A DNA stretch of 64,000 nt from positions 1 through 64,000 of the forward strand of contig NZ_AVHW01000086.1 of the NCBI RefSeq assembly GCF_000449425.2, in the 5' to 3' direction. Under the pieces are notes generated by a model, which was given only the letters and a program-made list of their open reading frames with translations, did no database searches and was not told the origin of the DNA. Within the stretch, counting starts at the first letter, position 1; every line of letters starts with the position of its first letter. Shown here one piece after another: positions 8,668 to 17,063 of the stretch. The DNA comes from Clostridioides difficile CD160 (lineage in GTDB: Bacteria > Bacillota > Clostridia > Peptostreptococcales > Peptostreptococcaceae). Made by a program: the position numbers and the translations under genes.

Positions 8668-8811
8668 TTCTATTCCTCCACACATTTTATATTTATAGTT
8701 TTTGTAAATTAAATTTATGTCTTTATTATAATGCGTGGAAACCTATTAAACTAGTGCATATTTTAATCATTATTAATAGATTTTTTCTATGAATCATTTC
8801 TCTATATTTTT

Positions 8812-8864
8812 AAAAAAACATGCTACATTAATAGCAATCAGCTATTAATGTAGCATGTTTTTTT
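8812..8864. terminator. Long hairpin terminator
   Basis: A stem of over 20 bp (ACATGCTACATTAATAGC with its exact complement) around loop AATCA, flanked by A-run and T-run. It lies between the radical SAM gene, which ends toward it, and the upstream side of the reductase gene, so it mainly terminates the radical SAM transcript. Confidence 0.85.
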
Positions 8865-8921
8865 CAGTCTAAACAATTTTAATATTTTACTTACCAATTA
8901 ATATATATTGATAGGCAAAAA

Positions 8922-9791
8922 CTACAATCTTCTATATTCTTCTCTTTTTAGTTTTTGATTACTTAGATAGTAATCAATCTCATCAATTAAACGTTGCTTA
9001 TCATCAGGTAATATACCTTTTAAGTTAACATAATTTGAGGCGTGATTACTTCTAAATACAATCTTTTCACTGGCATCTATGTTTTTTATCATCTCTTTAA
9101 TTTCTTGTAATACAGATTTATCTTCTAATATTGTAAACTCTCCTGCTTGAAGTAAATCGTAAAGTTCAGTATTAGGCTCTACCATTAAGCTAAGTACACC
9201 CACATAATCTGGTGAAATTGCACCTAGCATTTTTCCAGTATCAACTGCATGCTGATGTGTTTTTTTAGTTCCTCCAATACCGGCTATTACTGTAGATGAT
9301 AATTTGATACCACTTTTTTTAACTTTTCTACCAACTTTTATTAATTGTTCACTGTTAAATCCTTTTTTAATATCTTCTAATACATCATCATTTCCACTTT
9401 CAAGCCCTAGGTAAATCATCTTAACACCAAGTTTTCTTAACTCTTTAAGTTCATCATCAGATTTCTTCTCTATAGATTTAGGAGAACCATATAAAGTAAT
9501 TCTTTCACATTCTGGAAAAACTTCTTTTATATATAATATTATATCTCTTAGTTTCTCCATTGGTATTATCAATGCATCACCATCTGCTAAGAATATTCTT
9601 TCTACATGTTTATAATGTCTTCTAAATATATCAATTTCATTTTTTATTACTTCTAATGGCTTTATTTTAAATTTTTTCGATTTGTACATGCTACAAAATG
9701 TACATTTGTTATGAGAACATCCTAGTGTGACTTGTATTATAAGACTATAAGCCTCACTTGGTGGTCTATAAAGTGGCATATCATATTCCAT
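8922..9791 (-). CDS. Radical SAM protein
   Basis: This 289-residue protein carries the cluster-binding sequence GCSHNKCTFCSMYKS near residues 24-38, a CX4CX2C spacing rather than the usual CX3CX2C. Later SAM-binding blocks are DGDALIIP, GLESGNDDVLE and SSTVIAGIGG. It resembles stand-alone Elp3/MiaB-like radical SAM proteins of unassigned reaction (COG1032-type). It starts after GGGGG at about eight bases. No neighbouring biosynthetic genes point to a substrate. The function is therefore left open; membership in the superfamily is secure. Confidence 0.8.
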   Translation of the reverse strand: MEYDMPLYRPPSEAYSLIIQVTLGCSHNKCTFCSMYKSKKFKIKPLEVIKNEIDIFRRHYKHVERIFLADGDALIIPMEKLRDIILYIKEVFPECERITLYGSPKSIEKKSDDELKELRKLGVKMIYLGLESGNDDVLEDIKKGFNSEQLIKVGRKVKKSGIKLSSTVIAGIGGTKKTHQHAVDTGKMLGAISPDYVGVLSLMVEPNTELYDLLQAGEFTILEDKSVLQEIKEMIKNIDASEKIVFRSNHASNYVNLKGILPDDKQRLIDEIDYYLSNQKLKREEYRRL

Positions 9792-9887
9792 ATTAAAATC
9801 CCCCTTGTAATCAAATCTTCATTCTATTATATTATTAATATTTAATTAAAATAATACTTTATATAATTATAGACTTTAAATTTTAGT

Positions 9888-10748
9888 TTAAGATATATTC
9901 TTTAAAAATTTAATAATACTATCAGCAGTGATGTTAAGTTGTTTTTCTTGACTTATAATAGCATCATTATCTCCTTTTTGTTTTCCATAGTCTCCAAATT
10001 GTGCATGATTTCCACCTTCAATCTCAACATAAGTTGTATCATCAGGAAGTTTTTGTTTTGATTCTACAAGACTTTTAAAATTGACTACACCATCTTTACT
10101 TCCCCATATAGATATAACTTTTTTGCCTAGCTGTTTCAAATCATCACCCATTGGATAAGAAGATAAAAATACAACTCCATCAATTAATTTATTATCACGT
10201 GCAAAATTTGATGCTGCAACTCCTCCTAATGAATGACCTCCTATTACCCAATGCTCTATATTGTTGTAAGAATCCATAACTTTCTGAGCTTTGTTGGTTC
10301 CAAGTAGGGCTATATTAAGTGGCATCTTTACAATTACTACCTCATATCCACTTTCTGCTATTTTTCTAGCAAGTGGTGCATAAGATTCTATCTCTACTTT
10401 AGCTCCTGGATAGAAAATAAAACCCTTAGAAACTTTTTTTCCTTTTGGTGTAAATGAAATATTTCCATTTACAGTTACCTCGACTTTGCTATTACTAACC
10501 AAAGCTTCTTTTGCTAGTTTTTGAGGTTCATATGTTTTGTTTATCCATATGAAAAAACCAAGCAAAATCAATACAAATAGTATACCTATTCCCTTAAATA
10601 TCTTTTTCTTTATATTAAATTTTTTATTATTATTATTTTTATCATCTTTGTTTTCAACCTCATCATAAAGTAAAGGTCTCTCAAGTTCCATAGTTATACT
10701 AAATGTATCATATTTCTTATTACGTTTTACCTTTACATCTTTACTCAT
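9888..10748 (-). CDS. Membrane-anchored alpha/beta hydrolase
   Basis: About 286 residues. A charged cytoplasmic N terminus of some 50 residues precedes a single membrane span (GIGILFVLILLGFFIWI). The extracytoplasmic hydrolase domain has the nucleophile elbow GGHSLGG, an acidic residue in GSKDGVVNF and the histidine in EGGNHAQFGDYG, so the Ser-Asp-His triad appears complete. The fold matches the alpha/beta hydrolase group PF12695. The substrate is unknown. I start it at 10748 after GGGGGTTAG. It stands alone, with no partner gene close by. Confidence 0.8.
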   Translation of the reverse strand: MSKDVKVKRNKKYDTFSITMELERPLLYDEVENKDDKNNNNKKFNIKKKIFKGIGILFVLILLGFFIWINKTYEPQKLAKEALVSNSKVEVTVNGNISFTPKGKKVSKGFIFYPGAKVEIESYAPLARKIAESGYEVVIVKMPLNIALLGTNKAQKVMDSYNNIEHWVIGGHSLGGVAASNFARDNKLIDGVVFLSSYPMGDDLKQLGKKVISIWGSKDGVVNFKSLVESKQKLPDDTTYVEIEGGNHAQFGDYGKQKGDNDAIISQEKQLNITADSIIKFLKNIS

Positions 10749-10904
10749 AAATCTAACCCCCATAATATTTGAATACTATTATAGTTTATCCTAAGTAAAT
10801 TGTTTTTTCAACCAATGAAAAAAATCAATATTTTAACTATTTTCATATAAAATTCATAAATATATGTTTTTTGTTTTTTATATACTATTTTTTTAATCTT
10901 CTAT

Positions 10905-10948
10905 AAAAGAAATAGTCATATACTTTTTTTAATATATGACTATTTCTT
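10905..10948 (-). terminator. Terminator of the FUSC gene
   Basis: AAGAAATAGTCATATA and TATATGACTATTTCTT pair in a 16-bp stem with a ten-base loop, 20 bases after the end of the FUSC gene. Confidence 0.7.
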
Positions 10949-10968
10949 GGTTTAATTAAATCAAATAT

Positions 10969-12987
10969 CTATGCTGTTTGTTCCATTGAAACTCTAGTGA
11001 TATCACTTATTCTATACATTTCTTTGACACCATTTAAAGTCTGTAGTAAATTTAGATAAATTATCTTGTCACCTATATTTTTAGAATTTTTAATACTTTC
11101 TAAAAGTGTCATTCTACCTTCATCATACTTATTTGCATTGTAATTTGAAATATAATTAGTATCTCTTAATATTTTTTCTACATCCTCATCTTTAATTTTA
11201 TTTTTATTAATATTTATATACAGATTATACATATTGCTTATTAGTAATTTCTGATTTTCCAAAAAATCTTCTTGATGTTTATCTTTATATATAGCATTTA
11301 TTAACATAATTCTGTCTTCAATAAGTGATGGTACCAATAATAAATTTTTTATATAATAAGCATTATTAACATTTTCTATAGAATTATTAACTTCATCAAT
11401 TATATTTTTAACTATTCCTTTATACATGTCTATAACATGCTGATAACCAGTCTTAGCATCATATGGCAATATAAACTTATTTACTATTAATGCAATAATA
11501 GCTCCTAATGCCACATATGAAATCCTACTTATAGTTAAAACATTTGGGTCTCCCATAACTACTGCTGAGCCAAGAGCTGAAACAGTTACACACATCATTA
11601 ATTTTCTATAATCAACTACATATGAGTTTATATATCCTGCTAAAAGAACTATTAATGACCTTAATGTACTATCTTTTATTATTGAAAATAATACAATAAA
11701 TATTATAGCTCCCACAAGTGTACCTTCTATTCTTTTTCTAGACCTTTGGATACAATTTTCTGCATAAGGTTGTGTTAATGAGAATACAGTTAACATTATC
11801 CATCTTCCATCTCTTAAGTGGAAATAATCCATAATAAATCCAGCTATAGCTGTAGCTAAAGCAATCTTTATTGCATAAGAAAATCTTATAGAGTTTAAAT
11901 TAAAATTTTTCTTGTATACTGATAGTCGTTTAAATTCCTTAGGTATCTTTGATTTTTTTTCAGCCTTTTTTTCATCTCTTGTTTTTACTTTTTTATAATC
12001 TACCAAAAATTCATATAAATTTTCTAATACACTATAAATTTCTTTTAAATTTATATTTTTAGTATCTTGGGCAATAACATAATCTCTAAATCCTAAAATC
12101 TCTTTATCTGTTATTGTATCCTTATTTTCTAAGCACATCTTAATATAGTTTACTTCTTTAAGCCCTACAGCTAATACATCTGCTTTACTATTTTTATTAC
12201 TTTCTTCTAAAATATTTTTTATATCTTCATCCTCAAATTCTTTACTATCTTTTTTATATCTATCGAGTATTAAATTTATTCTTTCTAATGAAAATAAAAT
12301 ATTTATTATGTCTATACCTTTAATACTAATATAAAAGTCATCTTTTCTGTTATCAAAAATAACCATTTTAAGACTTTTGGATATAGAGTTTACTCTATAA
12401 TTACAACTATCTATTTTTCTAATATTAGATTTATCTATAGAATTATCATCATTAATGATATTTTTTAAAAAACTAATTTTTTCTAACAGTTCATTGCATA
12501 TAGATATTAGCTCTTTATCACCAACATTTTTCATTCTATTTCTGTTCATAACAAACTGGGCAACCATTATTGTAACTGCTCCAATAGCTAAGGCTAATAA
12601 TCTCATAGGAAATTCACTTATCCCTACAGGTATACTTACCATAAATATATACATTAGACCAAAAGGCACATACACTGCTCTTTTTAAGTCATAACTAAAT
12701 ACATACCCTATTATGAATAATGCTATAAAATTTAATAAAATTCCTAAATACATATTTTGTACTGCAAAAAATGATAATACTCCTAAAATTATATTTATTG
12801 ATAAATATTTTAGTAAATTTTTAATTGGAGAAATAGTTAAGTCTCTTTCTAAAAGAGTCAACATAGCTGTTACTATACCTACACCTATTAGTGTATTTTT
12901 ACTTCCAAATAGATATATAAATATAGAAATAAATGCTATTATAAAAATAAATAATTTTGTTTTTGATATTACCAGTTTCTTTGTCAT
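10969..12987 (-). CDS. FUSC-family membrane protein (aromatic acid exporter-like)
   Basis: About 672 residues with two blocks of membrane helices: the first at about 10-150, the second at about 370-510 (FSYAIKIALATAIAGFIMDY). A long charged cytoplasmic region separates them and another follows the second block. This duplicated arrangement is typical of FUSC/YccS/AaeB proteins, some of which export aromatic acids. The conserved RWIMLTVFSLTQPYAENCIQ and RIEGTLVGAI blocks are present. Substrate unknown, and no AaeA-type adaptor gene is adjacent. I start at 12987, the second of two adjacent ATGs, since it has better spacing to the GGGGGG site. Confidence 0.75.
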   Translation of the reverse strand: MTKKLVISKTKLFIFIIAFISIFIYLFGSKNTLIGVGIVTAMLTLLERDLTISPIKNLLKYLSINIILGVLSFFAVQNMYLGILLNFIALFIIGYVFSYDLKRAVYVPFGLMYIFMVSIPVGISEFPMRLLALAIGAVTIMVAQFVMNRNRMKNVGDKELISICNELLEKISFLKNIINDDNSIDKSNIRKIDSCNYRVNSISKSLKMVIFDNRKDDFYISIKGIDIINILFSLERINLILDRYKKDSKEFEDEDIKNILEESNKNSKADVLAVGLKEVNYIKMCLENKDTITDKEILGFRDYVIAQDTKNINLKEIYSVLENLYEFLVDYKKVKTRDEKKAEKKSKIPKEFKRLSVYKKNFNLNSIRFSYAIKIALATAIAGFIMDYFHLRDGRWIMLTVFSLTQPYAENCIQRSRKRIEGTLVGAIIFIVLFSIIKDSTLRSLIVLLAGYINSYVVDYRKLMMCVTVSALGSAVVMGDPNVLTISRISYVALGAIIALIVNKFILPYDAKTGYQHVIDMYKGIVKNIIDEVNNSIENVNNAYYIKNLLLVPSLIEDRIMLINAIYKDKHQEDFLENQKLLISNMYNLYININKNKIKDEDVEKILRDTNYISNYNANKYDEGRMTLLESIKNSKNIGDKIIYLNLLQTLNGVKEMYRISDITRVSMEQTA

Positions 12988-13196
12988 CATATCCCCCCTA
13001 AAAATTTCAACAAAACCCATTTTATCACATTTATCCCCTTATTCAAAATCGCCTTTTTTCCGGAAGGATTCTAATATTTATAGATTAAATACTATATATA
13101 ATTCATTTTATTACACACTTTATTATATACATATACTATATATATTCACATGCTCCCATATATTTTCTCTTTCAAATATTTTTTCAAAAAATAAAA

Positions 13197-13243
13197 ATAA
13201 CTCTCCTAATAATAGTAAAATTATAATTTATTAAGAGAGTTAT
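13197..13243 (-). terminator. Terminator of the asr operon
   Basis: ATAACTCTC and GAGAGTTAT arms with further pairing inside (CTAATAA with TTATTAAG), 18 bases beyond the end of the FNT channel gene. Confidence 0.6.
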
Positions 13244-13261
13244 ATTGTTTATACAATAAAT

Positions 13262-14038
13262 TTATTTAAGTTTTTCTTTCCCTAATATATAGGTACCAAG
13301 CCCCATAAATAAAGCTCCTCCAACAATATTTCCAAGTGTCACAGCTACTAAATTATAAATAGCTCCTCCAATACTAACAGTGTTTATTGCTGGTGAAAAT
13401 AATGAAACACTATAAATTGTCATATTTGCTACACTATGCTCAAAACCTGATGTTATAAAAGCAAATAAACATAAGAATATCATAATTATCTTTGCACTAT
13501 CACTATTAGTTCTAAATGAACATAACACTGACACGCATACTAGAATATTACATAAAATTCCCCTAAAGAAAAGAGCCATAAATGGCATAGAAGCTTTACT
13601 AGCTGCTGTATTTGCAAAAAATTCAGCCACAGGTCCTTTATCTACTAAACCAGTTCCTACAAATATAAGACCTAAAATCAAGGCTCCTATTAAATTTCCT
13701 ATCCAACTGTATATCCATATCTTAGAAGTATCTTTTATACTAACACCTTTATTTAACATACCAGCAGACATGACCATATTATTACCAGTAAATAATTCTG
13801 TCCCTGTCATTACAACCAAACTAAGTGCTATTGCAAATGATAATCCCATTACTATCTTAGTCATAGGTGAACCTGCATCAGTCAAAAGTCCTCCAATGGT
13901 AAATATTAAAAGTATACCTATACCTACATAAAGGCCTGCAAACGCAGAAGATACTAAATATTTTACTTTACTCGTATTTAATAAATTTATCTTATTTATA
14001 GCTGCATTAGTTAATTTATCCAAAGTCTCTTTATGCAT
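13262..14038 (-). CDS. hsc: Formate/nitrite transporter family hydrosulphide channel (HSC/FNT3)
   Basis: This 258-residue protein of six membrane helices belongs to the FNT family of pentameric anion channels. Residues described for the C. difficile hydrosulphide channel are at the expected places: Leu82, Lys148, Phe194 and His201. It would move HS- (and possibly formate or nitrite) across the cytoplasmic membrane. It is last in the asrA-asrB-asrC-hsc unit, after a 57-base gap from asrC, so it probably removes sulfide made by the reductase. Older annotations call it nirC. The start follows GAGGG. Confidence 0.88.
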   Translation of the reverse strand: MHKETLDKLTNAAINKINLLNTSKVKYLVSSAFAGLYVGIGILLIFTIGGLLTDAGSPMTKIVMGLSFAIALSLVVMTGTELFTGNNMVMSAGMLNKGVSIKDTSKIWIYSWIGNLIGALILGLIFVGTGLVDKGPVAEFFANTAASKASMPFMALFFRGILCNILVCVSVLCSFRTNSDSAKIIMIFLCLFAFITSGFEHSVANMTIYSVSLFSPAINTVSIGGAIYNLVAVTLGNIVGGALFMGLGTYILGKEKLK

Positions 14039-14095
14039 AATTCCCTCTTCTTTCTATTTGATTTTTAATTCACTCAAATATATACATTACTTGAT

Positions 14096-15067
14096 TTATA
14101 GATATTTAACACCACTCCAATATATATTTTCATGCATCTTAGTTATTTCTGGAAGTTTCACACCTTCAAGTGCCCATTTTTTAAACTCCATAAAACCTGT
14201 TCTATCAATTATATATCCTATATGCTCTTTTCCTCCTGGTGCATCTTTATCTATATACTTTTCTACATATTTATAGGTATTAAGTATTATCTTTATTATG
14301 CTATCTTCATCTGCCCATAAAAGAAAATCTTCTGCTAATCTAGGATTTTTCTTTCCTGTTCTACCCATTATGGCTAATCGATAGTATTTTTTCTCATCTC
14401 TAGTCCATGCATTTGTTGGACAATTCAGCACACATTCTCCACAACCTATGCACTTATCTCCATCTCTTACAACTTTATTATTTTCTGTTTTTAACGCTCC
14501 AACAGATATTTTAGAACATTTTTTTACACATGCTCCACAATTTACACATCTATCTTTTTCATATACTGGTAAAGCCATACCAATAATTCCAAAGTCATTC
14601 ATTCTAGCTTTTATACAATCATTTGGACATCCAGTTAAAGCTACTTTAAAATGTAAATCATTTGGGAATATTGCTTTTTCTATTCTTTTAGCAAATTCAG
14701 TTGTATTATACTGAGCTTTTGGACAGACCTTATTTCCTATACATGCTGCTATATTTCTTGTACCTGCTGCTGGATATCCTGCATTTTTCTCATCTTGATT
14801 TATATTCATTTTTTCAATGACAGGTTGTATAATTTTATTTATTTCTTCCATATCTTCCATATCTATCCCTAATATTTCAAATCCCTGTCTAGTAGTTATG
14901 TGTATCTGGCCATTACCATATTCGCTTGCAATTTTAGAAACTATAGTTAAACTTTCAGGGTCAATAAGACCTCCTGGTACTCTAACTCTTAAAGAAGTTT
15001 TATATTTTGTTTTTGTAATTCTATAAGCATTTTTCATTACCTTTTTAGTATTTAAATCTCTTATCAC
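14096..15067 (-). CDS. asrC: Anaerobic sulfite reductase subunit C
   Basis: Catalytic subunit, 323 residues, which carries siroheme coupled to a 4Fe-4S cluster and reduces sulfite to sulfide. The siroheme/cluster cysteines are visible in CIGNKVCP and TGCPNDC. Between residues about 190 and 235 it has two ferredoxin motifs (CVNCGACVKKC and CIGCGECVLNC), as AsrC proteins do. The ITTRQGFE segment matches the sulfite-reductase ferredoxin-like half-domain. A GTG start lies eight bases after GGGGG. It follows asrB by 12 bases in the operon. Confidence 0.92.
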   Translation of the reverse strand: MIRDLNTKKVMKNAYRITKTKYKTSLRVRVPGGLIDPESLTIVSKIASEYGNGQIHITTRQGFEILGIDMEDMEEINKIIQPVIEKMNINQDEKNAGYPAAGTRNIAACIGNKVCPKAQYNTTEFAKRIEKAIFPNDLHFKVALTGCPNDCIKARMNDFGIIGMALPVYEKDRCVNCGACVKKCSKISVGALKTENNKVVRDGDKCIGCGECVLNCPTNAWTRDEKKYYRLAIMGRTGKKNPRLAEDFLLWADEDSIIKIILNTYKYVEKYIDKDAPGGKEHIGYIIDRTGFMEFKKWALEGVKLPEITKMHENIYWSGVKYL

Positions 15068-15079
15068 AAATTTCGCCCC

Positions 15080-15871
15080 CTAATCAATAAGATTTTTAGC
15101 ATATGAATAATCAAATACTGGTCCATCTAAACATATATAAGTATCATCCATCTTACAGTGTCCACATTTACCTATTCCACAACACATTTTTCTTTCATAA
15201 GAAACCCAAATATTCTTTTCATCTAAATCTCTTTTTAGAAATTCTCCTACTGTAAATTTCATCATCATTGGAGGTCCAACTACAATTGCAGAAGTATTAT
15301 TTATATCTTTTATATCCAATTCTGGTATGTATTTTGTTACTAATCCTACGTTTCCGCTATATCCTTCATCTGCTCCATCTACAGTAACTAAAACATCAAG
15401 TTTTTCGCTCCATCTTTTTAAATCATCTGCAAATAAAACATCTTTTGGTGATTTAAATCCTACTATTAACTTAAAATTCTCACATTTTTCTTTATTGTTA
15501 TAAAAATGTTCAACTATTCCTCTTACAGGTGCTAAGGCACTTCCTCCTGCTACTACTACAACTTCTCTTCCTTCATAAAGAGATACATCAAACCCATTTC
15601 CATAAGGTCCTCTTATAAAAAAAGAATCTCCTTCTTTATAATTAAATAACTCACTAGTAACTTTCCCTACGTTTCTTATTGTAAAGTCAATATAGTCTTC
15701 TCCATACCCTGATACTGATATTGGACTTTCACCATATTTAGGGATAGATATTTCATAGAATTTTCCAGGCAATACCCCTTTTGTATTGCAATTTACTCTA
15801 AAAGTCCATTCTTTATCAGTATGTTTAATTATATTTAGTATTTTTGCACTTACTGGTATATATGAATTCAT
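15080..15871 (-). CDS. asrB: Anaerobic sulfite reductase subunit B
   Basis: Electron-transfer subunit of 263 residues with a ferredoxin-reductase fold: a flavin-binding beta-barrel (about 1-100), an NAD-binding half (about 105-225, GGSALAPVRGIVEHF), and a C-terminal 2Fe-2S cysteine set (CCGIGKCGHCKMDDTYIC). It would pass electrons from NAD(P)H to AsrA and AsrC. The ATG directly abuts the asrA stop, with GGAGG inside the end of asrA, so translation is probably coupled. Confidence 0.92.
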   Translation of the reverse strand: MNSYIPVSAKILNIIKHTDKEWTFRVNCNTKGVLPGKFYEISIPKYGESPISVSGYGEDYIDFTIRNVGKVTSELFNYKEGDSFFIRGPYGNGFDVSLYEGREVVVVAGGSALAPVRGIVEHFYNNKEKCENFKLIVGFKSPKDVLFADDLKRWSEKLDVLVTVDGADEGYSGNVGLVTKYIPELDIKDINNTSAIVVGPPMMMKFTVGEFLKRDLDEKNIWVSYERKMCCGIGKCGHCKMDDTYICLDGPVFDYSYAKNLID

Positions 15872-16879
15872 TTATATTTCCTCCTTACTAGTTACTAAAT
15901 CATTTATTTTTTCTATACATTTTGAAAATGATATATATTGTGGACAGGCATCGTCACATCTTCCACATCCAACACACATATGATATCCAAATCTTTTTTT
16001 GAAATCATTTATTTTATGCATAGCTTTAAATCTCATTCTTTCACCTTGTTTTTTTCTAAAAGAATTTCCACCCGCTATATCTGTATAACCATCTACTTGA
16101 CATGAAGCCCAAACTCTTCTTCTTTCACCTACATTTTCATTTTCCTTATAAAAAATATCCTGCATTGTAAAACATGAGCAAGTTGGACATACAAAATTAC
16201 ATCTTCCACATCCAATACATCTTGTATCATATTCATCCCATATTGAATTTCCTATCATTTCATTTGAATCAATATTCTCTGGTACATCTACAGAAATTAA
16301 ATTTTCAGTTACATAGTTAATATTAAATTCAGTTGGTTCTCCATTAAATACCTCAAATTCACTATCTTTTATATCTAAATATAGAGTATCTCCTTCTATA
16401 TTTAGTCCAATTGAATAATTATCAGTTTTATTAGAATCCATACTTACACAAAAACAGTTTCTAAAACTTTCTTTACATCCTACAAGTGCAAATTTTACTT
16501 TATCCCTAATATTCTTATAAAAATAATCTTTTTCTTCTCCATTATTTAGATATATTTCATCAAGTCTCTTTATTCCATTTATGTCACAAGCTCTCAAGAA
16601 AATTAAAATTTTCTTATCGTCTAAATCGCTTTCCTTAAACTCTTTTTCAGTAAAATAAAATAGGACTTGATTTATAGGAAGCACCACTTCTTTTGGTGAA
16701 AAATTTGCCTTCTGAGCAAACTCCATTTCTTCGAAATCGTTTACCTCTTTGTATCTTACAGTGTCAGTATCTGAAAAAGTACCTTTAAATGGTATTAAAA
16801 CTGGTGCAAATATCTTGTAATCTTTTTTTAGATGCTTCAGACCTTCATTGAATTTAGATGAATCTAATTTTAATTTCAT
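15872..16879 (-). CDS. asrA: Anaerobic sulfite reductase subunit A
   Basis: Iron-sulfur electron-transfer subunit, 335 residues, with two ferredoxin-type clusters in its C-terminal half (CIGCGRCNFVCPTCSCF and CVGCGRCDDACPQY). It is the first gene of asrABC-hsc. The preferred start is the ATG at 16879, four to five bases after AAAGGTGAT; a GTG three codons earlier is less likely because it lies inside that site. A CRP-type palindrome is present about 80 bases upstream. Confidence 0.92.
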   Translation of the reverse strand: MKLKLDSSKFNEGLKHLKKDYKIFAPVLIPFKGTFSDTDTVRYKEVNDFEEMEFAQKANFSPKEVVLPINQVLFYFTEKEFKESDLDDKKILIFLRACDINGIKRLDEIYLNNGEEKDYFYKNIRDKVKFALVGCKESFRNCFCVSMDSNKTDNYSIGLNIEGDTLYLDIKDSEFEVFNGEPTEFNINYVTENLISVDVPENIDSNEMIGNSIWDEYDTRCIGCGRCNFVCPTCSCFTMQDIFYKENENVGERRRVWASCQVDGYTDIAGGNSFRKKQGERMRFKAMHKINDFKKRFGYHMCVGCGRCDDACPQYISFSKCIEKINDLVTSKEEI

Positions 16880-16916
16880 TTTTATCACCTTTCTTATATT
16901 TTAGTTTTACTTACTT

Positions 16917-16974
16917 ATTATCTTGTTTAAATCTTAACACTTTATGCTCTATACTTCTGTGATAATTATCACAG
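16917..16974 (-). promoter_or_regulatory. asr promoter region with CRP-type palindrome
   Basis: CTGTGATAATTATCACAG at 16957-16974 is a perfect 18-bp palindrome with the CRP consensus core TGTGA-N6-TCACA. A possible -10 (GATAAT, 16922-16917) would put the start of transcription near 16910 and the palindrome centre about 55 bases upstream, a position from which Crp-family activators can work. The -35 is weak, as expected of an activated promoter. Binding is inferred. Confidence 0.55.
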
Positions 16975-16990
16975 TTTCAAAAATAATAAA

Positions 16991-17031
16991 AAAAATATTA
17001 ATAGAGTTTAATAAGCTCTATTAATATTTTT
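16991..17031 (-). terminator. Terminator of the EAL-domain gene
   Basis: AAAAATATTAATAGAG and CTCTATTAATATTTTT form a 16-bp stem with a nine-base loop, 33 bases after the end of the phosphodiesterase gene. Confidence 0.8.
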
Positions 17032-17063
17032 ATAATATTTATATTATTCAATTAAAAATCTAA

